From: Nitriliruptorales bacterium
GTDB lineage: Bacteria > Actinomycetota > Nitriliruptoria > Euzebyales > JAHELV01
Length of the DNA stretch: 52,928 nucleotides
Reading direction: 5' to 3'
Assembly (NCBI GenBank): GCA_024644015.1
Contig: JAHELV010000012.1
Location: 19,920 to 72,847, forward strand
Part shown: positions 9,507 to 19,063 of the stretch, piece after piece
Numbering within the stretch: the first letter of the stretch is position 1
Layout of the letters: every line of letters begins with the position of its first letter
The notes under the pieces: generated by a model
Databases searched by the model: none
Seen by the model: only the letters and a program-made list of their open reading frames with translations
What the model was told of the DNA's origin: nothing
Translations under genes and position numbers: made by a program

Positions 9507-10273
9507 TGCTGCTCGCGATGGACATCGGCAACTCGCAGACCGTCGTCGGTGTCTACGACGGGACCGCGCTGCTGCGTCACTGGCGCGTGTCGACCGAGGC
9601 GCGCCGGACCTCGGACGAACTGGCGCTGCAGTTGCAGGGCCTGCTCACGCTGATGAACCTGTCGCTGTCCAGCAGCGTCACCGGCGTCGTGATCTCGTCG
9701 GTCGTGCCGGCGTTGACCGAGGCGTTCCGGCAGATGGCCGACCGCTACCTCGACTTCCCGCCGCTGGTGGTCGGGCCGGGGGTCAGGACGGGGACGGCGA
9801 TCCGGACCGACAACCCGCGCGAAGTGGGCGCCGACCGGCTGGTCAACGCACTCGCGGCGTTCGACAAGTACGGCGGGCCCGGCATCGTCGTGGACTTCGG
9901 CACCGCGACGAGCTTCGATGTCTACGACGGCGCCGGTGCGTTCCTGGGCGGTGCGATCGCGCCGGGGGTGCAGACGTCGATGGCCGCTCTGTCCGCCGGT
10001 GGCGCCCAGCTGGGCGCCGTCGAGTTGGCGAGACCAAGCCACGCGATCGGGCGAAACACGGTCGAGTCGATGCAGTCGGGCGCGATATACGGTTTCGCCG
10101 GTCAGGTCGACCGGCTCGTCGAGGCATTGACCGAGGAGTTGGACGCGGCACCCGTCGTCGTCGCGACCGGCGGTCTGGCGGTACCCATCACCGATGTCTG
10201 CCGTTGCATCGACCATCATGATCAGTGGTTGACCCTGCGTGGGCTCCGGCTGGTGTGGGAGCGCAACCGCTGA
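9506..10273 (+). CDS. coaX: Type III pantothenate kinase
   Basis: It phosphorylates pantothenate to 4'-phosphopantothenate, the first step of CoA synthesis. The ASKHA phosphate-1 loop MDIGNSQTVVGVY is at the N-terminus, GADRLVNALAAFDKYG is in the middle and the second phosphate motif VDFGTATSFDVYD at about 130-142, followed by GGAIAPGVQTSMAAL. The start ATG 9506 is chosen because GGAGGT lies 6 nt upstream and the family begins with MLLAxDIGNT. The length of 255 residues is normal. An upstream in-frame extension exists but lies inside panC and is not coding. Confidence 0.95.
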   Translation: MLLAMDIGNSQTVVGVYDGTALLRHWRVSTEARRTSDELALQLQGLLTLMNLSLSSSVTGVVISSVVPALTEAFRQMADRYLDFPPLVVGPGVRTGTAIRTDNPREVGADRLVNALAAFDKYGGPGIVVDFGTATSFDVYDGAGAFLGGAIAPGVQTSMAALSAGGAQLGAVELARPSHAIGRNTVESMQSGAIYGFAGQVDRLVEALTEELDAAPVVVATGGLAVPITDVCRCIDHHDQWLTLRGLRLVWERNR

Positions 10274-10361
10274 CCCGGCCGGGCGGCAGCGGTCGGTTCG
10301 TGAGCCAGCCTGCTGTACGGCATGCTGGTGGCCCCGACGTCGACGACCCAGAGGACCAGCG

Positions 10362-11846
10362 ATGCCACGATCGGCCGTGATCGCAATCACGGTGCTCGGC
10401 GTGGTCGCCCTGGTGGCGAGCACCACCTTCGCGCTGGTGCGGTCGGCCCAGTTGCGGACCATTCGCGGACAGGTCGCGTCGTTGGAGTCCGAGCTCGCGG
10501 CGCGCGGTCGTGGACCGTCGGCCAGCGAGCAGGCATCGACCAACCCGGTCGACCCCGGCGGGGACAACTCGCTGCGTGACCTGTCGCCCGAAGGCGGTTC
10601 CGGGCTCGAAGACCTGCTCGGCGGCGACGTCGCGCAACTCGCCAGGTGCATTCAGCCGGCGGGTGCTCCCGGCGCCCAGGACGTGCCGGATTCCAGCTCC
10701 GCCGACCAGATCGATCAGATCGGTCGGATCGTCACCGGGTTGCGCTCGCTGCAGTTCGGCGACGCACCGACACCCGAGTTCCTCGACGATCAGCAGCTGA
10801 CGTCCCGGCTGACGAAGGAGGTGCGCAAGGACTACGACGCCGAAGAGGCGCGGCTGGACGCGCGCCTGCTTGCCACGTTGGGCGCTGTGCCCGACGACAT
10901 TGATCTCGTCGCGCTGCAGACCGAGCTGCTGTCGAATCAGGTCGCCGGCTTCTACGACCCGGACACCGGCGAGCTCGTCGTGCGTCGGGACGGGTCCGGC
11001 GACGGCCTGACACCCTCCGCACAGTCGACGCTCGCGCACGAGTTGGAGCATGCTCTGGCCGACCAGGCCCTCGAGCTGCCGGTCGAGGTCACCGAGAACA
11101 CCGACGAGGCTGACGCCGCGCTGGCGGCGCTGGCGGTCGTCGAGGGAGACGCCACGCTGACGCAGCAGCAGTTCACGATCGTCGGGCTCAACCTGTCCGA
11201 GCAGCTGGGCCTCAGCGCCGACCCCGACGCTCTGGCCGCGCAGCGCCAGCTGGACGACGTGCCGCACTACCTCGCGCAGAGCCTCCAGTTCCCGTACCTG
11301 GCGGGACTCCGGTTCACGTGCGCCCGGTACATCGCAGGGGGCTGGGACGCGGTCGACGCGCTGTACGGGAAGCTGCCGACCACCAGCGCCGAGATCCTCG
11401 ACCCACAGCGCTATGGCACCGGTGCGGTCGATCCCCGCGACCCCGGAGAGCTGGGCGGCAGATGGCAACGGCGGCGCACGACGACGCTGGGCGCCGCCGA
11501 CCTCCTCTGGCTGTTCGAGGCGCCTGGCGACGACACTGCCCGTGCGCTCGACGGCGCGCGTGACCTGGCGCTCGCGTGGACCGGGGGCGAGGTGGCGTTG
11601 TGGACGCGCGACGCGGACACCGCCGTCGGCGTCGCGCTGACCCAGCAGCCCGACGCTCGGTTGTGCGACGCCGTCACCACCTGGTACGAGCGTGCCTTCC
11701 CCGACGGCACGGACGCGCCGACGCGCCGGGATGAACGCCTGGTCCGCGAGGGTCCGCGGCAGACCGCTGTGGTCATGTGCGCCGGTGAGGAGGTGCGCCT
11801 TGGCGTCGGCCCCGATCTGACGACCGCCCGCGCGTTGGCCGGGTGA
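10362..11846 (+). CDS. Membrane-anchored HExxH putative metallopeptidase
   Basis: I do not recognise a named family. The 494-residue protein has one N-terminal membrane segment (about residues 5-27), a Gln/Glu-rich stretch that may be a short coiled coil (about 30-50), a low-complexity linker, then a domain containing HELEHALADQ with the zinc motif HExxH at 226-230. An EGDA at about 261-264 could supply the third, glutamate ligand of a gluzincin-type site. Two cysteines (about 96 and 292) and a late one lie in the outer part. The anchored topology places the domain outside the membrane. ATG 10362 has AGAGGA upstream. It lies between coaX and pyc on the same strand. Confidence 0.7.
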   Translation: MPRSAVIAITVLGVVALVASTTFALVRSAQLRTIRGQVASLESELAARGRGPSASEQASTNPVDPGGDNSLRDLSPEGGSGLEDLLGGDVAQLARCIQPAGAPGAQDVPDSSSADQIDQIGRIVTGLRSLQFGDAPTPEFLDDQQLTSRLTKEVRKDYDAEEARLDARLLATLGAVPDDIDLVALQTELLSNQVAGFYDPDTGELVVRRDGSGDGLTPSAQSTLAHELEHALADQALELPVEVTENTDEADAALAALAVVEGDATLTQQQFTIVGLNLSEQLGLSADPDALAAQRQLDDVPHYLAQSLQFPYLAGLRFTCARYIAGGWDAVDALYGKLPTTSAEILDPQRYGTGAVDPRDPGELGGRWQRRRTTTLGAADLLWLFEAPGDDTARALDGARDLALAWTGGEVALWTRDADTAVGVALTQQPDARLCDAVTTWYERAFPDGTDAPTRRDERLVREGPRQTAVVMCAGEEVRLGVGPDLTTARALAG

Positions 11847-11933
11847 CGACGCTCGGACGCGCAGCCCCAACGTCACGCTCCGATCCCCAGCCCACCTTCG
11901 CCTCCGACGCCGCACGCGAAAGGACGGCCAACG

Positions 11934-14900
11934 ATGTTCGACACGGTGCTGGTCGCCAACCGCGGCGAGATCGCCATCCGCGCGTTCCGCGCCGCCACCG
12001 AGCTGGGGCTGCGGACCGTGGGCATCTACACCCACGAGGACCGCGACTCGCTGCACCGGCTGAAGGCCGACGAGGCGTACCGCATCGGTGAGCCGGGCCA
12101 CCCGGTACGGGCCTACCTCGACGCCGATGCGATCATTGCGCTGGCCCGGCGGGTGGGAGCCGGCGCCATCTACCCCGGCTATGGCTTCCTCGCCGAGAAC
12201 GCCGAGTTCGCTGCACGCTGTGGCGCAGCGGGTGTCACGTTCGTCGGCCCGTCCTCCGACGTGCTCCGGCGCGCCGGCGACAAGACCGAGGCCCGTGCCA
12301 TCGCGTCCGACGCCGGCCTGCCCGTCCTTGCCGCCAGCGACATCGTCGCCGACGTCGACGAGGCAGCCGCCGCCGCGGAGCGGCTCGGCTTCCCGGTGTT
12401 CGTCAAGGCGGCGGCCGGCGGCGGCGGTCGGGGGCTGCGTCTCGTGTCGTCCGCCGCGGATCTCGCCGGCGCCGTCGAGACCGCGATCCGCGAGGCCGGT
12501 GGCGCCTTCGGAGACGACCGGGTGTTCCTCGAGCAGGCGGTGACACGCCCGCGCCACATCGAGGTCCAGGTGCTGGCGGACGCCGCGGGTGCGGTGGTGC
12601 ACCTGTGGGAACGCGACTGCTCGGTGCAGCGCCGGAACCAGAAGGTCCTCGAGATGGCCCCGGCGCCGAACCTCGATCCTGAGCTGCGCGCGCGGATCTG
12701 CGCCGCCGGGGTGCGCTTCGCGCGAGCGGTCGGGTATCGCAACGCCGGCACCGTGGAGTTCCTGGTGGCCCCGGACGGTCGCTTCGTGTTCATCGAGATG
12801 AACCCCAGGATCCAGGTCGAGCACACGGTCACCGAGGAGATAACCGACGTCGATCTGGTCCAGGCGCAGCTGCGCATCGCCGCCGGCGCGTCGTTCGACG
12901 ATCTCGGCCTGACGCAGGAGACGATCACCACCCGCGGCGTGGCGATCCAGTGCCGCATAACCACGGAGGATCCTGCCAACGGCTTCCGCCCCGACACCGG
13001 TCGGATCACCGCGTACCGGTCCGCATCCGGCGCAGGCATCCGTCTCGACGCCGGCTCGGCCTATGTGGGGTCGAGCGTCAGTCCGTACTTCGATTCGCTG
13101 CTGGTCAAGCTGACGGCGCGTGGCCACGACCTCGCCGCGGCCGCGCGCCGCGCCCGTCGTGCCCTGGCCGAGTTCCGCGTGCGTGGCGTCGCCACGAACA
13201 CGGCGTTCCTGGGGGCCCTGCTGGCCGACCCCGACCTTCTCGCCGGTCGCCTGTCGACCAGCTTCATCGACGACCACCCCGACCTGGTCAGCGTCGACGC
13301 CGGGCGCGACCGGGGCACCCGCCTGCTGGAGTTCCTGGCCGACGTGACCGTGAACCGTCCGCACGGCGTCGCCCCGGGCGGGATCGATCCGTGCGAGAAG
13401 CTGCCGTCGATCGAGGACGAACCGCACCGACGCGGCAGCCGCGACCAGCTGCGGTCGCTCGGCCCGTCGGGTTTCGCGCGCTGGCTGCGTGACCGCGACG
13501 CGCTCGGCGTGACAGACACGACCTTCCGCGACGCGCACCAGTCGCTGCTCGCGACGCGCATGCGCACGTACGACATGCTGGCGGTCGCGCCGTCGCTGGC
13601 GGCACGGCTGCCCCAGCTGCTGAGCCTCGAGATGTGGGGTGGCGCGACGTTCGACGTGGCGCTGCGGTTCCTGCACGAGGACCCGTGGGATCGGCTGGCG
13701 GCACTGCGCGCGGCGGTTCCCAACATCTGCCTGCAGATGCTGCTGCGCGGGCGCAACGCTGTCGGCTACACGGCCTACCCGCCGGCTGTGGTCCGCGCCT
13801 TCGTAGCCGAGGCGGCGACGACGGGGATCGACATCTTCCGGATCTTCGATGCGCTCAACAACGTCGACGCCATGCGGGCGGCGATCGCGGCGGTTCTCGA
13901 CGCCGGGGCGGTCGCCGAAGGGGCCATCTGCTACACCGGCGACCTGTCCGATCCCGCGCAGCGGGTCTACACGCTCGACTACTACCTCGGTGTCGCCGAG
14001 GAACTGGTCGACACCGGCGTCCACCTGCTGTGCGTCAAGGACATGGCCGGCCTGTTGCGCCCGCCCGCCGCGAGGACGTTGGTGACGGCGCTGCGCGAGC
14101 GCTTCGCGCCGCCGGTGCACCTGCACACCCACGACACCAGCGGCGGGCAGCTGGGCACCTACCTCGCGGCGATCGCGGCCGGGGTCGACGCGGTCGACGC
14201 TGCCGCGGCACCGCTGTCGGGGATGACCAGCCAGCCCAACATCGCCGCCGTGGTCGCCGCCACCGACCACACGTCCCGCGCGACCGGCCTGCAACTCGGC
14301 GCGTTGACCGCCCTCGAGCCGTACTGGGAGGCCGTGCGCGATCAGTACGCGCCGTTCGAGGCGGGGCTACGGTCGCCGACCGGCGCGGTGTACCGGCACC
14401 AGATACCCGGTGGGCAGCTGTCCAACCTGCGCCAGCAGGCCATGGCGCTCGGCCTCGGAGACCGGTTCGAAGAACTCGCCGAGCTGTACCGGCGCTGCAA
14501 CGACCTGCTCGGCGACCTGATCAAGGTGACGCCGACCAGCAAGGTCGTCGGCGACCTCGCTCTGTACCTGGCCAGCGCGGGAGTCAGCCCGGACCAGCTC
14601 GCCGACGACCCGGGTCGCTACGACCTGCCCGACAGCGTCGTCGGGTACCTGCACGGCGAGCTCGGTGATCCACCGGGCGGCTGGCCCCAGCCGCTGCGGC
14701 GGCAGGTGCTCGGTGCGCACGGCGACCGTCAGGATCGACCGGAACTGACCACCTCGGAGCAACGCGACCTGCGTGACCTGCGGGGCCGTGCGCGTCAGGA
14801 CCTGCTCAACGCGCTGCTGTTCCCGGGCCCGGCCGCCGCGCGGTTGCAGATGCGCGAACGGTACGGCGAGCTGGCGGTCGTGCCGACGTGGGCGTTCCTG

Positions 14901-15323
14901 GGTGGGCTCGTCGGGCATCGCGAGCTGCAGATCGACCTGAGCCCGGGGGTGCGGCTGTTCATCGAGCTCGAGGCCGTCGGCGAGCCCGACGAGCAGGGCA
15001 TTCGCACGGTGGTCTGCGCGCTCAACGGGCAGAGCCGACCGGTGGACGCCAGAGACCGGTCGATCGAGGCGGACCCCGATCCGGTCGAGCGCGCCGACCC
15101 CGACGATGCCGCGCACGTCGCCGCCGCGTTGACCGGGGTGGTGACGATCACCGTGGCGGCCGGTGACACGGTCGGTGCCGGTGCCAAGCTCGGGTCGATC
15201 GAGGCGATGAAGATGGAGTCGAACATCAGCGCCCCGCGGGCCGGCACGGTCGTCCGCGTGGTGACGTCGAGCGGCACGGCGGTGGAGCCCGGCGACCTGC
15301 TCCTGGTGCTCGACCCCTCGTGA
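11934..15323 (+). CDS. pyc: Pyruvate carboxylase
   Basis: Biotin enzyme that carboxylates pyruvate to oxaloacetate, an anaplerotic reaction. All domains are present in one 1129-residue chain: biotin carboxylase (VANRGEIAIRAFRAA at the N-terminus, ATP-grasp AAAGGGGRGLRLV at about 158-170, EMNPRIQVEHTVTE at about 288-301), the carboxyltransferase TIM barrel (DTTFRDAHQSLLATRMR at about 525-541, ALNNVDAMRAA at about 638-648, KDMAGLLRPPAARTLV, HTHDTSGGQ), and the C-terminal biotinyl domain with the biotin lysine in EAMKMESNIS near residue 1092. The length is normal for a single-chain bacterial enzyme. AAAGGA lies upstream of ATG 11934. It is followed 74 bp later by the dehydrogenase and glycolate oxidase genes. 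Confidence 0.97.
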   Translation: MFDTVLVANRGEIAIRAFRAATELGLRTVGIYTHEDRDSLHRLKADEAYRIGEPGHPVRAYLDADAIIALARRVGAGAIYPGYGFLAENAEFAARCGAAGVTFVGPSSDVLRRAGDKTEARAIASDAGLPVLAASDIVADVDEAAAAAERLGFPVFVKAAAGGGGRGLRLVSSAADLAGAVETAIREAGGAFGDDRVFLEQAVTRPRHIEVQVLADAAGAVVHLWERDCSVQRRNQKVLEMAPAPNLDPELRARICAAGVRFARAVGYRNAGTVEFLVAPDGRFVFIEMNPRIQVEHTVTEEITDVDLVQAQLRIAAGASFDDLGLTQETITTRGVAIQCRITTEDPANGFRPDTGRITAYRSASGAGIRLDAGSAYVGSSVSPYFDSLLVKLTARGHDLAAAARRARRALAEFRVRGVATNTAFLGALLADPDLLAGRLSTSFIDDHPDLVSVDAGRDRGTRLLEFLADVTVNRPHGVAPGGIDPCEKLPSIEDEPHRRGSRDQLRSLGPSGFARWLRDRDALGVTDTTFRDAHQSLLATRMRTYDMLAVAPSLAARLPQLLSLEMWGGATFDVALRFLHEDPWDRLAALRAAVPNICLQMLLRGRNAVGYTAYPPAVVRAFVAEAATTGIDIFRIFDALNNVDAMRAAIAAVLDAGAVAEGAICYTGDLSDPAQRVYTLDYYLGVAEELVDTGVHLLCVKDMAGLLRPPAARTLVTALRERFAPPVHLHTHDTSGGQLGTYLAAIAAGVDAVDAAAAPLSGMTSQPNIAAVVAATDHTSRATGLQLGALTALEPYWEAVRDQYAPFEAGLRSPTGAVYRHQIPGGQLSNLRQQAMALGLGDRFEELAELYRRCNDLLGDLIKVTPTSKVVGDLALYLASAGVSPDQLADDPGRYDLPDSVVGYLHGELGDPPGGWPQPLRRQVLGAHGDRQDRPELTTSEQRDLRDLRGRARQDLLNALLFPGPAAARLQMRERYGELAVVPTWAFLGGLVGHRELQIDLSPGVRLFIELEAVGEPDEQGIRTVVCALNGQSRPVDARDRSIEADPDPVERADPDDAAHVAAALTGVVTITVAAGDTVGAGAKLGSIEAMKMESNISAPRAGTVVRVVTSSGTAVEPGDLLLVLDPS

Positions 15324-15397
15324 GCAACGGACGGGATGGCCGGTGGTCCCGCGATGGCGATCCGCGAGGATCCCGACGATATCGGAGTGACTGGGCC

Positions 15398-16291
15398 ATG
15401 GGCACTGAACGCATTGGATTCATCGGGCTCGGGATCATGGGGCGGGGCATGAGTCGCAACCTGCTCGACGCCGGGTTCGAGGTGACCGTCTGGAACCGCA
15501 CGCCCGAGCGGACCGACGAACTGGTCGCAGCGGGCGCGGCGCGGGCCGGGTCGCCGGCGGGCGTCGCCGCCGTGTCTGACATCGTGGTCGCCTGCGTCAG
15601 CGACACACCCGACGTCGTGCAGGTGCTGACCGGTGACGACGGGGTCATCCACGGCGCGGCGCGCGGCTCGCTGGTGATCGACTGCTCGACCGTCAGTCCG
15701 GACGCCACCCGCATGATCGCCGCGCGCCTGGCTGAGCGTTCCGTGGAGATGCTCGATGCGCCGGTCAGTGGCGGCAGCGAGGGCGCGGCGCACGGCACGC
15801 TCAGCATCATGGTCGGTGGCCCGGCGGAGCAGTTCGAGCGCGCCCGTCCGCTGTTCGACGCGATGGGATCGGCCGTCACCCACGTCGGCGACCACGGCGC
15901 GGGTCAGGCGGTCAAGCTGGTCAACCAGATCCTCGTCGTGCACAACATGCTCGGCGTCAGCGAGGCGCTGCTGCTGGCGGCCGCCGAAGGGCTGGACCTC
16001 CAGCGCACGCTGGATGCCGTGTCCGGCGGCGCAGCGGGCAGCTGGATGCTGTCGAACCGCGCACCGCAGGTGATCAACCGCGACTGGTCGCCTGGGTTCA
16101 CGATCGACCTGCAGCAGAAGGATCTGCGACTGGTGCTCGAGGCGTTCGAGCGTCTGCGGCTGCCGGCCGTGGGCACCAGCCTCGTCGCGCAGCTGTACGC
16201 GACGCTGCAGCGACGCGGCCTGGGCGCCGAGGGCAACCATGCGCTCGCGAAGGCGTTGGAGCACCTGGCCGGCGTCGAGATCGGACGCTGA
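15398..16291 (+). CDS. Beta-hydroxyacid dehydrogenase, probable tartronate semialdehyde reductase
   Basis: A member of the 3-hydroxyisobutyrate dehydrogenase family. The N-terminal Rossmann fold GFIGLGIMGRGMSRNLLDAG and substrate loop DAPVSGGSEGAAHGTLSIMVGG are clear, and the catalytic lysine lies in GAGQAVKLVNQI. Family members reduce tartronate semialdehyde, methylglyoxal-type aldehydes or oxidise 3-hydroxyisobutyrate; sequence alone does not separate them. Its position directly before glcD-glcE-glcF favours 2-hydroxy-3-oxopropionate reductase (GlxR/GarR), which takes glyoxylate-derived carbon to D-glycerate; no glyoxylate carboligase is seen here. ATG 15398 was chosen over the GTG at 15320 because the Rossmann motif then starts at residue 6. 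It has 297 residues. Confidence 0.85.
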   Translation: MGTERIGFIGLGIMGRGMSRNLLDAGFEVTVWNRTPERTDELVAAGAARAGSPAGVAAVSDIVVACVSDTPDVVQVLTGDDGVIHGAARGSLVIDCSTVSPDATRMIAARLAERSVEMLDAPVSGGSEGAAHGTLSIMVGGPAEQFERARPLFDAMGSAVTHVGDHGAGQAVKLVNQILVVHNMLGVSEALLLAAAEGLDLQRTLDAVSGGAAGSWMLSNRAPQVINRDWSPGFTIDLQQKDLRLVLEAFERLRLPAVGTSLVAQLYATLQRRGLGAEGNHALAKALEHLAGVEIGR

Positions 16292-16431
16292 CGCCCGGGA
16301 TGGACCGAGGTCGCCCGCCACCGCCGGGCGACCGAGGTCCGGCGGCCCGCACGGACCGCCGGTCCCCGGCCGGGGATTGACAGCTCGTGCACGACCCATA
16401 TCGTCGGACTCCGGCACGCAGGGAGGCCCCG

Positions 16432-17886
16432 ATGGCCATCGCTCAGCTCCGCGACGAGTTCACCGGCCTGCTCGGCGCCGACGGTGTCATCAGCGCCGGG
16501 CCGCAGCTGCGCACCTACGAGTGCGACGGGCTCACCGGGCACCGCGTGCGACCCGCCCTGGTCGTGCTCCCGACGACGGCAGAGCAGGTGGCCGCGGTGG
16601 TGCGGGCGTGCCGTCGGGACGGGGTGCCCTTCGTCGCCCGGGGATCGGGTACCGGGCTGTCGGGTGGTGCGCTCCCGCACGCTGACGGCGTGCTGGTCGT
16701 GCTGACCCGCATGCGCTCGATCCTCCACGTCGACCTCGACAACAGGTATCTCATCGCCGAGCCCGGCGTGACGAACGCCGCGATCTCGGCGGCCGTCGCC
16801 GAGCACGGGCTGTACTACGCCCCGGATCCATCCAGCCAGATCGTCTGCTCGATCGGCGGCAACGTCGCTGAGAACTCCGGCGGCGTGCACTGCCTGAAGT
16901 ACGGGTTCACCACGAACCACGTGCAGGGACTGGAGTTCGTCACGACCGCCGGTGACATCGTGCAGCTCGGCGGCGCGGTGGCCGACGCCCCCGGATACGA
17001 CCTGCGCGGCGTCGTGATCGGCTCGGAGGGCACGCTGGGCATCGCCACCAAGGTCATTGTGCGGCTGCTCCGCCGTCCGGAGGCGGTCGAGACACTGCTG
17101 GCCGACTTCGACACCCCCCGTGAGGCCGGCGATGCGGTCACCGCGATCACGACCGCGGGCGTGGTCCCCGCCGGGATGGAGATGATGGACGAACTGGCGA
17201 TCCGGGCCTGCGAAGAGGACGCAGGCGTCGGGCTGAACCTCGAGGCCGGCGCGGTGCTCATCGTCGAGCTCGACGGCCCGCGGGCCGAGGTCTCGGCGCT
17301 GTTCGGCGAGGTGCGGCGCCACTGCGAGCAGGCGGGCGCGACCAGCATCCGCATCGCGCAGGACGCCGAGGAGCGGGCGCTGATCTGGAAGGGACGCAAG
17401 GCTGCGTTCGCCGCGATGGGCCGGCTCTCGCGCGACTACTTCGTGCAGGACGGGGTGATCCCGCGGACCCGGTTGGGGGCGGTGCTCGAACGCATCGCCC
17501 AGATGAGCGAGGAGACCGGGTACCGGGTCGCCAACGTGTTCCACGCCGGCGACGGTAACCTGCACCCGCTGGTCCTCTACGACGGCCGCAACGAGGGCGA
17601 AGCCGACGAGGCTGAGCAGTTGGCCATCCGCATCGTCGAGCTGTGCGTCGAATCCGGCGGCTCGATCACCGGCGAGCACGGCGTCGGCACCGACAAGGCG
17701 TGCTCGATGCCCAAGATGTTCGGTGAGGAGGATCTCGCGTTGATGAAACGCCTCCGCGAGGCCTTCGACCCCGACGGCCTGTGCAACCCCGGCAAGCTGT
17801 TCCCGACCCCACGGCTGTGTGGCGAGCGACCCGGGCCGTACCGCCCGCACCCGCTGGAAGCGGCGGGCCTGGCGGAGCGGCTGTGA
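16432..17886 (+). CDS. glcD: Glycolate oxidase subunit GlcD (FAD-linked)
   Basis: Catalytic flavoprotein subunit that oxidises glycolate (or D-lactate) to glyoxylate. The PCMH-type FAD domain has VPFVARGSGTGLSGGALPH at about 64-82 and the GGNVAENSGG segment at about 142; the C-terminal FAD-oxidase domain has VFHAGDGNLHPLVLYDG and SGGSITGEHGVGTDK, ending in the usual DPxGLCNPGKLFP. GGAGG stands 6 nt before ATG 16432; the in-frame ATG at 16387 is less likely. The length of 484 residues is normal. It overlaps glcE by 4 bp (GTGA), so translation is coupled. Confidence 0.93.
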   Translation: MAIAQLRDEFTGLLGADGVISAGPQLRTYECDGLTGHRVRPALVVLPTTAEQVAAVVRACRRDGVPFVARGSGTGLSGGALPHADGVLVVLTRMRSILHVDLDNRYLIAEPGVTNAAISAAVAEHGLYYAPDPSSQIVCSIGGNVAENSGGVHCLKYGFTTNHVQGLEFVTTAGDIVQLGGAVADAPGYDLRGVVIGSEGTLGIATKVIVRLLRRPEAVETLLADFDTPREAGDAVTAITTAGVVPAGMEMMDELAIRACEEDAGVGLNLEAGAVLIVELDGPRAEVSALFGEVRRHCEQAGATSIRIAQDAEERALIWKGRKAAFAAMGRLSRDYFVQDGVIPRTRLGAVLERIAQMSEETGYRVANVFHAGDGNLHPLVLYDGRNEGEADEAEQLAIRIVELCVESGGSITGEHGVGTDKACSMPKMFGEEDLALMKRLREAFDPDGLCNPGKLFPTPRLCGERPGPYRPHPLEAAGLAERL

Positions 17887-19061
17887 GCACCGACACCGCG
17901 ACAACCGCGCGGCCCGCGGGCCTGGCCGGGGCCCGCGCTGCGATGCTGGACACCACAGGGCCGATCCTGTTCCGCGGCGCCGGAACCAAGCTGAGCTGGG
18001 GCGCCGAGCCGGCCGGGGTCGACGTCGTCATCGACACGACCGGCATGACCGCACTGCTCGCGTACAACGCTGCCGACGCGACCGTCGCCGTGCAGGCCGG
18101 GATGCCGCTGGCGCAGCTCCAGAGCACGCTCGCGGCCCACGACCAGTGGCTGGCGATCGACCCACCGCACGCCGGGGACGGCGCAACCGTCGGCGGGATA
18201 TTCGCTGCGGGCGACGCCGGGCCCCGGCGAACGGCGCACGGCACGATGCGCGACCTGGTGATCGGTGCGACCTACGTGCTGTCCGACGGCTCGGTCGGCC
18301 GCACAGGCGGCCACGTCATCAAGAACGTCGCAGGCTACGACATGGCCAAGTTGCTGTGCGGCTCGCTGGGGACGCTCGGGCTCGTCGTCGAACTCGTGCT
18401 GCGCGTGCACCCGCGACCCCAGGCCGCGGCGACGCTGCGGATGCCCGCCGACGCCACGACCGCGTCGCGCGTCGGCGTCGCGCTCGGTGCCGCGCCTGTC
18501 GAGCCGGTGGCCCTCGAGTGGGCCGACGGTGCGCTGTGGCTCGAGTACGCCGGCCAGGCTGCGGCGGTCAGGGCGCAGGTCGAGCGCACCGCGACGGTGC
18601 TCGCCGAGCGGGTGTCGGCGGACCTGCCGCTCGACGAGGTCGATGACCCTGACGCGGTGTGGCGGCGACTGACCGACGGGCTGGCCGGTGCGGAAGGCCA
18701 GACCGTCGTTCGTGGTGCGTGCCTGCCAACCCAGTTGCCGTTGGCCGCCCGGGCGTGTGCCGACGAGGCGGAGCGCGCGGGTGTCCACGCCGAGCTGCAG
18801 GCGCACGTGCTGGTGGGCGTGCTCACGGCGCGGGTGTCGGGGGGCGACGCCGGCGGTCACGCGGCGTTCGTGGACGGCTGGCGCGCCACGCTGTCCGCAC
18901 TCGGTGGGCACGCGGTCGTGCGGCGCACGGTGCCCGACGCTGTCGGCAGCATCGACGTGTGGGGACCAAGGCCGTCCGCGATCGAGTTGATGCGGCAGGT
19001 CAAGCGGCGGCTCGACCCAGCTGGCCGGTGCGCGCCGGGGCGCTTCGTGGGAGGGCTCTAG
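17883..19061 (+). CDS. glcE: Glycolate oxidase subunit GlcE (FAD-binding)
   Basis: Second FAD-domain subunit of the glycolate oxidase complex, without the full C-terminal catalytic domain of GlcD. The PCMH-type features are present: ILFRGAGTKLSWGAEP at about 24-39, DATVAVQAGMPLAQLQS at about 65-81, GATVGGIFAAGDAGPRR at about 100-116 and the NVAGYDMAKLLCGSLGTLG segment at about 149. The length of 392 residues fits GlcE (about 350-400). The GTG start overlaps the glcD stop. The glcF ATG follows 2 bp after the stop. Confidence 0.88.
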   Translation: MSTDTATTARPAGLAGARAAMLDTTGPILFRGAGTKLSWGAEPAGVDVVIDTTGMTALLAYNAADATVAVQAGMPLAQLQSTLAAHDQWLAIDPPHAGDGATVGGIFAAGDAGPRRTAHGTMRDLVIGATYVLSDGSVGRTGGHVIKNVAGYDMAKLLCGSLGTLGLVVELVLRVHPRPQAAATLRMPADATTASRVGVALGAAPVEPVALEWADGALWLEYAGQAAAVRAQVERTATVLAERVSADLPLDEVDDPDAVWRRLTDGLAGAEGQTVVRGACLPTQLPLAARACADEAERAGVHAELQAHVLVGVLTARVSGGDAGGHAAFVDGWRATLSALGGHAVVRRTVPDAVGSIDVWGPRPSAIELMRQVKRRLDPAGRCAPGRFVGGL

Positions 19062-19063
19062 CC

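Noticed and set aside
10188-14294. 1368-residue open frame on the minus strand
   Set aside because: It lies antisense to the HExxH gene and pyc, with Arg/Gly/Val-rich shadow composition and no domain.
15904-17904. 666-residue open frame on the minus strand
   Set aside because: It is antisense to the reductase and glcD genes, without motifs or a ribosome-binding site.
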